From Fen-1231 sp035286465 (GTDB lineage Bacteria; Gemmatimonadota; Gemmatimonadetes; Gemmatimonadales; Gemmatimonadaceae), in the NCBI GenBank assembly GCA_035286465.1, contig DATEDF010000132.1, positions 7,174 through 71,173 on the forward strand: a DNA stretch of 64,000 nucleotides. The letters are read 5' to 3'. The notes below the pieces were generated by a model. The model had not been told where the DNA came from, did not search any database, and worked only from the letters and a program-made list of their open reading frames with translations. The stretch's first letter is position 1. Each line of letters starts with the position of its first letter. Below, piece by piece: positions 58,341-64,000 of the stretch. The position numbers were made by a program, and so were the translations under genes.

Positions 58341-58901
58341 AGGATCATCGCGGGGGAGTGGCGCAATCGGCGGCTCGTGGTGCCGAAGGGGCTGACCATC
58401 CGCCCTACGCCCGAGCGCGTGCGGGAAGCGTGGATGAGCATTCTGCAGCGCGACATCCCCGACGCGCGCGTGCTCGACCTCTTCGCGGGCACCGGTGCAC
58501 TCGGATTGGAGACGCTCTCGCGAGGCGCGGCGTTCGTGGAGTTCGTGGAGCACGACGCGCGCGCGCTGCACGCGCTGGAAGAGAACGTCCGCGCCCTCCG
58601 CGCGGAGGATCGCTGCGCGATTCATCGCGCCGACGCCCTGGATTTCGCCTCCCTTCTCACTGCGCGTCTCTCTTCTCTCCTGTCCCTCGGCACGGTAAAC
58701 TCCGCTCTTCTCCCTTCTCCCTCGATCTGTTTCGCCGATCCGCCCTACCGTCAGGGCCTCGCCGCCCGACTCGCCGGACTCTGGCTCGCGCACCCCTTCT
58801 CAGCGATCTTCGGGGTGGAGCACGAAGCCACCGAGACCCTCCCCGAGGGCGGGGACCGCCGGCGCTACGGCGACACCGCCCTCACGATCTACCGGACCTG
58901 A
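58338..58901 (+). CDS. rsmD: 16S rRNA (guanine-966-N2)-methyltransferase RsmD, with repeat insertion
   Basis: Methylates G966 of 16S rRNA. MRIIAGEWRNRRLVVPKG and LTIRPTPERVREAWMSIL are the N-terminal signatures. VLDLFAGTGALGLE is the SAM loop, and FADPPYRQG is the catalytic [DN]PPY. Between the Asp strand (ADALDF) and FADPPY there is an insert of about 15-25 residues rich in L, S and T, encoded by a heptad repeat in inverted orientation. The insert keeps frame but may disturb the fold. Length is 187 residues. Confidence 0.85.
   Translation: MRIIAGEWRNRRLVVPKGLTIRPTPERVREAWMSILQRDIPDARVLDLFAGTGALGLETLSRGAAFVEFVEHDARALHALEENVRALRAEDRCAIHRADALDFASLLTARLSSLLSLGTVNSALLPSPSICFADPPYRQGLAARLAGLWLAHPFSAIFGVEHEATETLPEGGDRRRYGDTALTIYRT
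58650..58732 (-). repeat. Heptad repeat inside rsmD
   Basis: On the minus strand this reads GAGAAGG, GAGAAGA, GCGGAGT, TTACCGT and similar 7-mers. It shares GAGAAGAGCGGAG...TTACCG with the repeat at 58268-58300. Confidence 0.65.
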
Positions 58902-58913
58902 GCCGCGCTCGTC

Positions 58914-59399
58914 ATGCCCAACATCGCGTTGTACGCGGGAAGCTTCGACCCGATCACGAACGGGCACACGGACCTCATCAAGCGCAGCCTGGGCTTCGTG
59001 GACCGGCTCGTCGTGGCCGTCGCGACGAACCTCGCCAAGCAGCCGCTCTTCACGGCGGAGGAGCGGGTGGCGCTGATCGCGAGCGCGCTCGACGGCGACC
59101 CGCGGGTGGAGGTGCGGCGCTTTGAGGGCCTGCTCGTGGACTTCGCGAAGGCCGCTGGCGCGCGGTTGATCATCCGCGGGCTGCGCGCGGTGAGCGACTT
59201 CGAGTACGAGTACCAGATGGCGCTGATGAACCGGCACCTGGCGCCGAAGATCGAGACGGTGTTCATGGTGCCGTCGCTGGACACGACGTACATCAGCTCG
59301 AACCTGGTGCGGGAGATCGCGCGCTTCCACGGCGACGTGACGAACCTCGTGCACCCCGCGGTCGCTGCAGCGCTCCGGTCGAAGTTCCCGCCGGAATGA
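58914..59399 (+). CDS. coaD: Phosphopantetheine adenylyltransferase
   Basis: Penultimate enzyme of coenzyme A synthesis. The nucleotidyltransferase motif YAGSFDPITNGH is at residues 6-17, and RGLRAVSDFEYEYQMALMN and TYISSNLVREIA match CoaD. The length of 161 is normal. It follows rsmD, a common bacterial pairing. The stop overlaps the pta start (ATGA). Confidence 0.95.
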   Translation: MPNIALYAGSFDPITNGHTDLIKRSLGFVDRLVVAVATNLAKQPLFTAEERVALIASALDGDPRVEVRRFEGLLVDFAKAAGARLIIRGLRAVSDFEYEYQMALMNRHLAPKIETVFMVPSLDTTYISSNLVREIARFHGDVTNLVHPAVAAALRSKFPPE

Positions 59400-60451
59400 G
59401 CTTTCTCGAGTCGGTCCGCGCGCGGGCGTCGCGGCTCGGCGCGCGCGTGGCCTTCGCCGAGTCGTCGGACGCGCGCGTGCTCGAGGCGGCGTCTCGGCTC
59501 GAGCGGGAGGGCGTTGCCGCTCCCGTGCTCGTGCTCGATCCCGCCGGCGCCGACGGCAATGCCGCGGCGCGCGCGAGCGGGCTCGAGTGCATTGACCCGG
59601 GCACCGATCCGCGCGTCGCCGCGCTCGCCGACGCGCTCGTGCACGCGCGCGCCCGGCGCGGGCTCGCGCGCGCGGCGGCGGAGCGGATGGCACGCGACCC
59701 CCTCGCCTTCGCGGTCTTTCTCGCCCGCACGGGCGCCGTGGACGGCGCCGTCGGCGGCGCCGTGCGCACGACGCGCGAGCTGATGCGCTTCGCGCTCTGG
59801 CTCGTGGGGCCGGCCGCCGGCGTGCGCACCGTGTCGAGCGCGTTCTACATGGTCCTGCGGACGGCGGACGGCGCCGGGCGGCACGCGGGGAGCGAAGGAG
59901 CGGCGCGGGAGAGCGGCGAGGAGGTGCTCACCTTCACCGACTGTTCGGTCGTGCCGCAGCCGACGGCCGAGCAGCTCGCCGACATCGCGCTCGCCGCGGC
60001 CGAGGCGCGGCGCCGGATCGTCGGCGACGAGCCCCGCGTCGCGTTCCTCTCGTACGGCACGAAGGGCTCGGGCGGCGACGCGGGCTCCATCGCCGTGGTG
60101 CGCGAGGCGCTCGCGCTCGTGCGCGCGCGCTCGGGCGCGCTCGCGGTGGACGGCGAGCTGCAGGGCGACGCCGCGCTCGTCGCCGACGTGGCGGCGCGCA
60201 AGGCGCCGGGGAGCGCCGTCGCCGGCCGCGCCAACGTGCTCGTCTTCCCGTCGCTCGACGCCGGCAACATCGCGTACAAGCTCACGGAACGGCTCGCGCA
60301 CGCGCGGGCCATCGGGCCGATCCTGCAGGGCCTCGCCCGGCCGGTGTCCGATCTCTCGCGCGGCGCCGATTCCGACGCCATCTTTCACGTCGCGGCGATC
60401 ACCGCGCTGCAAAGCGGAGCACTGCGACCATCCGGAGAACAGGGGCCATGA
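59396..60451 (+). CDS. pta: Phosphate acetyltransferase
   Basis: Converts acetyl-CoA and phosphate to acetyl-phosphate. The 351-residue protein is the short single-domain form. Elements: RVAFAESSDARVLEAA at the N-terminus, DGAVGGAVRTTRELMRFAL, SSAFYMVL, FTDCSVVPQPTAEQLADIA, FLSYGTKGSGG, VDGELQGDAAL and VFPSLDAGNIAYKL, all in the expected order. No acetate kinase gene is in the window. The stop overlaps the next gene by four bases. Confidence 0.93.
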   Translation: MSFLESVRARASRLGARVAFAESSDARVLEAASRLEREGVAAPVLVLDPAGADGNAAARASGLECIDPGTDPRVAALADALVHARARRGLARAAAERMARDPLAFAVFLARTGAVDGAVGGAVRTTRELMRFALWLVGPAAGVRTVSSAFYMVLRTADGAGRHAGSEGAARESGEEVLTFTDCSVVPQPTAEQLADIALAAAEARRRIVGDEPRVAFLSYGTKGSGGDAGSIAVVREALALVRARSGALAVDGELQGDAALVADVAARKAPGSAVAGRANVLVFPSLDAGNIAYKLTERLAHARAIGPILQGLARPVSDLSRGADSDAIFHVAAITALQSGALRPSGEQGP

Positions 60452-60780
60452 GCTTCACCGTCACGCAACACGGCGACGTGAGCATCGTCGAGGTGGAGGG
60501 CCAGCTCATCGTCGGCAACCGCCAGGACCTCAAGAAGAAGGTCCTCGACGAGCTGGAGAAGGGCAGGCGCAAGGTGCTGATTGACTTCGCGCGGACCGGG
60601 TACATCGACAGCTCGGGGCTCGGCGTGCTCGTCTCGCTCGCGAAGAAGATCCGCGAGCTGGGCGGCGACCTCCGGCTCGCGAACCTGAACGACGACCTCC
60701 AGACGCTCTTCGAGCTGACGAAGCTCGACACCCTCTTCCAGATCTCGGAGTCCCGCGAGCGCGCCCTCGAGAGCTTCTGA
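60448..60780 (+). CDS. STAS-domain anti-sigma factor antagonist
   Basis: Small regulator of 110 residues like SpoIIAA/RsbV. The phosphorylatable serine is in DSSGLG (S55 or S56), with GDLRLANLNDDLQTLFELT downstream. Its partner kinase and phosphatase genes follow directly, giving a complete partner-switching module. ATG 60448 overlaps the pta stop. The target sigma factor or other effector is not in the window. Confidence 0.92.
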   Translation: MSFTVTQHGDVSIVEVEGQLIVGNRQDLKKKVLDELEKGRRKVLIDFARTGYIDSSGLGVLVSLAKKIRELGGDLRLANLNDDLQTLFELTKLDTLFQISESRERALESF

Positions 60781-61244
60781 TGCAGTCGTGGGCGGCGCGC
60801 GAGCCATCGCGCGACCTGGATGTCCGCATCCCCAGCGACGTCGAGTACATCGAGGCGATCGTCGAGCAGGTGGTCGAGCGGTGCGAGGCGCTCCGGTTCT
60901 CCCGGCGGCACCTGGCGCTCAACGTGCCGGTCGCGCTCACCGAGGCGATGTCCAACGCCATCCTCCGCGGCAACCTGGAGGACGCGTCGAAGTCCGTGTG
61001 GGTGCGGGCCGCGGTGGACTCGGTGCGCCTCGTGCTCGAGGTGCGCGACGAGGGCGACGGCTTCGACCTCGAGGCGTGCACCCGGGACCCCAGGACGCCC
61101 GAGAACCTGCTCCGGGAGAACGGGCGCGGACTCTTCCTGATGCGGCGGCTGATGGACCACGTGGAGCGCTACAGCGACGGCGGCAACGTCGTGCGCCTCG
61201 TGCTCCATCGCGCCCGGGGCGCCCGGGGCGCGCGCGGTCCGTGA
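60780..61244 (+). CDS. RsbW-like serine/threonine protein kinase (anti-sigma factor)
   Basis: GHKL-type kinase of 154 residues. The N box is ALTEAMSNAI (E55, N59), the G1 box is VRDEGDGFDLE and the G2 box is NGRGLFLMRRLMD. It should phosphorylate the STAS protein encoded immediately upstream; the stop and start overlap by one base. The C-terminus is a low-complexity GARGARG stretch. Confidence 0.9.
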   Translation: MQSWAAREPSRDLDVRIPSDVEYIEAIVEQVVERCEALRFSRRHLALNVPVALTEAMSNAILRGNLEDASKSVWVRAAVDSVRLVLEVRDEGDGFDLEACTRDPRTPENLLRENGRGLFLMRRLMDHVERYSDGGNVVRLVLHRARGARGARGP

Positions 61245-62548
61245 GCGACGCCGAGCGGGCCCTGCGCGAGGCCCGACGCGAGGCGCAGCTCGCGGCGCAG
61301 CAGCTCTCCGAGAGCTGGGAGGAGATCAACCTCCTCTACTCGATCGGCGAGATCCTCGGCCGCACGGTCAACCTCAACGACGCCGCGCGGACGATCCTGA
61401 ACGAGATCTCGGAGACGGTCGGCGCGACGGTGGGCGTGATCCTCGTGCACGACGCCGCGACGGGGCTCCTCCAGCCGGCGGCGGTGCGCGGGGCCGACCC
61501 CGGCGCGGTGGCGCCGGTCGCCATTGACGACGACGCGACGGTCGCCGCGCAGGTGTTCCGCACGCGGCGCCCGCTGGTCGTGATCGCGGGCGAGCGCGAG
61601 TCGGCACTCGAGGCGCCCGTGCGGCGCGGCCCGACGCTCTCGGTGCCCATCATGTGGGCGACGCCGCAGGGCGGCGTGCCCCTGGGCGTCGTGACGCTCT
61701 CCGGGCGGCGCGACGGCGAGCGCTTCACCGCGGGCGACCAGAAGCTCGTGGCCGCGATCGCCACGCAGATCGGCACCGCCATCCAGATTGACCGCCTCGT
61801 GAAGGCCTCGATGGCGCAGGAGCGGCTCGCGCACGAGATGCAGCTCGCGCACGACCTGCAGATGCGGCTCCTCCCGCCGCCGACCATCCTCGCGCCCGAC
61901 GCCACCTGCGCCGCGCGCGTGGAGCCGGCGACGAGCGTGGGCGGCGACTTCTACAACCTCTTCAAGCTGGGGCGTGGGCGCACGGGCGTGCTGATCGGCG
62001 ACGTCTCGAGCCACGGCTACCAGGCCGCGCTCATCATGGCGCTCACGATGAGCGCGATGGCCATTCACGCCCAGACGACGCACGACCCGGGCGAGACGAT
62101 GGCGGCGCTGCTCGCGTCGCTGGAGGGCGAGCTGCGCGAGACGGAGATGTTCCTCGCCGTCTGCTACGTGGTGGTGGATCCCGCCCGGGGCGAGCTGCGC
62201 TACGCGAACCTCGGGCACCCGCACGCATTCGTGGTGGGCCCGGACGGCGCCACGGAGCGCCTCGGGGCCACCGACCCTCCGCTCGGGCTCGGCGCCCAGC
62301 CGCCGCACTCGCTTGCCCGCGCGTGGCGGCCCGGGCGCGACCTGCTCCTGCTCTTCACCGACGGCATCAGCGACGCGCGCGACGAGCGCGGCGAGGTGCT
62401 GGGCGAGGCGCGCGTGCTCGAGGTGGTGCGCGCGCGGCGCAACGAGGCGCCGGCGCGGATCGTGGATGGCGTCTTCGCGCTGCTCGAGGGGCACATGGGG
62501 CCGGTCGCGCCGACCGACGATCAGGCGATCGTCGTCCTCCGCTCGTGA
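61241..62548 (+). CDS. GAF-SpoIIE (PP2C-type) phosphatase
   Basis: 435-residue phosphatase that likely reactivates the STAS protein. A short N-terminal coiled coil is followed by a GAF domain (about residues 25-185), a linker helix (AHEMQLAHDLQMRLLPPP) and the SpoIIE phosphatase domain: SVGGDFYNLF, VLIGDVSSHGYQAALIMA, YANLGHPHAF and LFTDGISDARD. The metal-binding Asp residues are kept. The GAF domain would sense an unknown ligand or signal. GTG 61241 overlaps the kinase stop. Confidence 0.92.
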   Translation: MSDAERALREARREAQLAAQQLSESWEEINLLYSIGEILGRTVNLNDAARTILNEISETVGATVGVILVHDAATGLLQPAAVRGADPGAVAPVAIDDDATVAAQVFRTRRPLVVIAGERESALEAPVRRGPTLSVPIMWATPQGGVPLGVVTLSGRRDGERFTAGDQKLVAAIATQIGTAIQIDRLVKASMAQERLAHEMQLAHDLQMRLLPPPTILAPDATCAARVEPATSVGGDFYNLFKLGRGRTGVLIGDVSSHGYQAALIMALTMSAMAIHAQTTHDPGETMAALLASLEGELRETEMFLAVCYVVVDPARGELRYANLGHPHAFVVGPDGATERLGATDPPLGLGAQPPHSLARAWRPGRDLLLLFTDGISDARDERGEVLGEARVLEVVRARRNEAPARIVDGVFALLEGHMGPVAPTDDQAIVVLRS

Positions 62549-63360
62549 GGGCGGGGCGGCGGGCGGTCGCGGAGGCGGGGTTTCCGCGGGCCCGCAAGCG
62601 GCTGGGGCAGCACTTCCTCACCGATCCGCGGATTCTCGGGCGCATCGCGGACGCGCTCGACGCGCGGCCCCACGATACGGTGGTGGAGATCGGGGCCGGG
62701 CGAGGTGCGCTCACCGCGGAACTCGCCGCTCGCGCGCGGCGGGTGCTCGCGATCGAGGTGGATCGCGAGCTGGCGCGGCGACTGCGGGAGCGCTACGCGG
62801 GAGACCCGCGCGTCGAGGTCCTCGTGCGTGATGTGCTCGATGTGCCGCTGGGGGAAGTGGCCGGCGGGCCGTTCCTCCTCGCCGGCAACATTCCGTACCA
62901 CATCACGACGCCGATCCTGTTCCACGCGCTCGAGCGGCCGCGCCCCACACGCGCGGTCTTTCTTGTGCAGCGCGAGGTGGCCGAGCGCGTGGTGGCGCGG
63001 CCCGGGAGCGGCACGTACGGGGCACTCTCGGTCAACGTCCAGGCGGTCGCGCACGCGGAACGGCTCTTTCGCGTCGCGGCCGGTGCGTTCTCCCCGCCGC
63101 CGCGGGTCGAGAGCGCGGTGCTGCGGCTCACGCCCCTCGATGCGCCGGCGATCGCGCCGCGTGACGAGGAGGCGTACCGCGCGATGGTGATCGGCGCGTT
63201 CGGTTTTCGCCGCAAGCAGATGGCGCGCGTCGTGCGCGCGCTCTGGGCGCTCGGGGCGGCAGACGCCGCGGCCCTCCTCGCGCGCGCGCGCATCGCGCCG
63301 GCGGCCCGGCCCGAGTCGCTCAGCCCCGAGGACTTCGCGCGACTCCTCGCCGCGAGGTAA
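62545..63360 (+). CDS. rsmA: 16S rRNA (adenine-1518/1519-N6)-dimethyltransferase
   Basis: KsgA, dimethylates two adenines of the 3' end of 16S rRNA. KRLGQHFLTDPRIL at the N-terminus, VVEIGAGRGALT (SAM loop), GNIPYHITTPIL (catalytic N-I-P-Y) and VQREVAERVVARPGS are all diagnostic. Length is 271 residues. GTG 62545 overlaps the phosphatase stop by four bases, so this gene ends the long + strand operon and faces rex. Confidence 0.94.
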   Translation: MRAGRRAVAEAGFPRARKRLGQHFLTDPRILGRIADALDARPHDTVVEIGAGRGALTAELAARARRVLAIEVDRELARRLRERYAGDPRVEVLVRDVLDVPLGEVAGGPFLLAGNIPYHITTPILFHALERPRPTRAVFLVQREVAERVVARPGSGTYGALSVNVQAVAHAERLFRVAAGAFSPPPRVESAVLRLTPLDAPAIAPRDEEAYRAMVIGAFGFRRKQMARVVRALWALGAADAAALLARARIAPAARPESLSPEDFARLLAAR

Positions 63361-63366
63361 CAGCTC

Positions 63367-63990
63367 CTAGCGGCGGCTCACCAGGGCGTACGAGAGGATC
63401 TCGAGCTCGAGCGCCATGTCCACGCTCCGGTGCACCACGTGCCGCGGCACGTGCACCGGGGCGGGCGCGAAGTTGAGGATGGCGCGCACGCCCGCTTTCA
63501 CGACGCGGTCCACGAGCGGCTGTGCGGCCTCCGCGGGCACGGCGATGAGCGCGATCTCTGGGCCGAGCTTCGCGACGTCGGCCTCGAGTTCCTTCTGGTC
63601 GCGCACGATGAGGTTGTCGAGCGCGCGCCCCGTGCGTGCGGGATCGGCGTCGTAGACGCCGACGACGGTGAAGCCGCGATTGCGGAATCCCTCATAGCGC
63701 GCGAGCGCCGCCCCGATCTTCCCCGCGCCGAGGATGATCACGCGCCACTGGCGGTTGAGTCCGAGGATCTCGCGGAGCCGCGCGGCGAGGGCGGTGACGG
63801 AGTAGCCGAGCCCACGCTTGCCGAAGGAGCCGAAGAAGGAGAGGTCCTTGCGCACCTGTGCCGAGGTGGTGCCGCCGTGTGCGGCCAGCTCGCCGCTGGA
63901 GATCGTCTGGTGCGCCTGCGCCTCGAACTCCTCGAGGATGCGCAGGTAGAGCGAGAGGCGCCGGACGGTGGATTCGGCGATGTGTTTCAC
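63367..63990 (-). CDS. rex: Redox-sensing transcriptional repressor Rex
   Basis: NADH/NAD ratio sensor of 207 residues. The N-terminal winged helix has STVRRLSLYLRILEEF and GGTTSAQVRKDLSFFGSFGKRGLGY. The Rossmann domain has IILGAGKIGAALARYEGFRNRGF and VGVYDADP. NFAPAPVHVP is the conserved domain-swapped C-terminal region. It typically represses respiratory and fermentative genes when NADH is high. It is convergent with rsmA, six bases away, and its upstream region lies at the window edge. Confidence 0.94.
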   Translation of the reverse strand: MKHIAESTVRRLSLYLRILEEFEAQAHQTISSGELAAHGGTTSAQVRKDLSFFGSFGKRGLGYSVTALAARLREILGLNRQWRVIILGAGKIGAALARYEGFRNRGFTVVGVYDADPARTGRALDNLIVRDQKELEADVAKLGPEIALIAVPAEAAQPLVDRVVKAGVRAILNFAPAPVHVPRHVVHRSVDMALELEILSYALVSRR

Positions 63991-64000
63991 GGGGCGGCGT

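Overview
The window looks like chromosomal DNA of a high-GC, Gram-negative bacterium. Outer-membrane export proteins, Wzi-type barrels, a heptose kinase and many signal peptides imply a double membrane. GTG is the dominant start codon, and adjacent genes very often overlap by four bases (GTGA or ATGA). The gene order rpsU-(yqeY)-mutS2-dnaG, the stress and ribosome housekeeping genes, and the polysaccharide loci would fit Gemmatimonadota or a relative. That placement is an inference and was not tested by phylogeny.

The first 15.5 kb form a one-strand surface-polysaccharide island that is visibly less GC-rich than the rest. It encodes a Wzz-like chain-length protein, a UDP-glucuronate 4-epimerase-like enzyme, a DegT-type sugar aminotransferase, a methyltransferase, a putative glycosyltransferase, a Wzx-type flippase, an FkbM-like methyltransferase, a Wzy-like polymerase, a GT2 glycosyltransferase, AsnB, a cupin, a GDP-mannose 4,6-dehydratase, a left-handed beta-helix acyltransferase and a GT4 glycosyltransferase. 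A dehydratase, an aminotransferase and an acyltransferase together would suit an N-acylated 4-amino-6-deoxy sugar such as perosamine. The island ends in a 412-bp stretch without a recognisable gene that holds a perfect 24-bp palindrome.

From 15.9 to 32.8 kb lies a second, very GC-rich polysaccharide locus. It has an initiating sugar-phosphate transferase, a small Wza-like export protein, a Wzc-like protein whose kinase half has no visible Walker A motif, a BrnT/BrnA-like toxin-antitoxin pair, an O-antigen ligase/polymerase, two glycosyltransferases, a five-repeat lipoprotein, a second flippase, two divergent Wzi-like proteins and a large multi-SLBB export protein. The window therefore carries two separate sets of assembly genes.

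From 32.8 to 36.9 kb, genes for dTDP-sugar synthesis (rfbA, rfbC, rfbB, with no rfbD) and a GT4 glycosyltransferase lie exactly between tRNA-Val(CAC) and tRNA-Met(CAT). From 37 to 44.3 kb come two secreted proteins of unknown function, a heptose kinase, an asparaginase-like protein, a lipoprotein, a carboxymuconolactone-decarboxylase-family protein, Obg and DprA. A 188-bp MITE-like element precedes hemW.

From 44.6 to 64 kb the DNA is housekeeping: hemW, hrcA, dnaJ, rsmE, a HIT protein, an M2 peptidase, rpsU, a YqeY vestige, mutS2, dnaG, a zinc-ribbon protein, recJ, rsmD, coaD, pta, a three-gene partner-switching module (STAS protein, RsbW-like kinase, SpoIIE-type phosphatase), rsmA and, convergently, rex.

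Two sequence-level themes recur. Short tandem repeats with a period near 7 bp lie between genes and have entered the coding sequence of rsmD and the 3' end of the ligase gene. Several genes (rfaE1, the asparaginase gene, obg, hrcA) have a TANNNT box exactly 7 nt before the start codon, which suggests leaderless transcripts.
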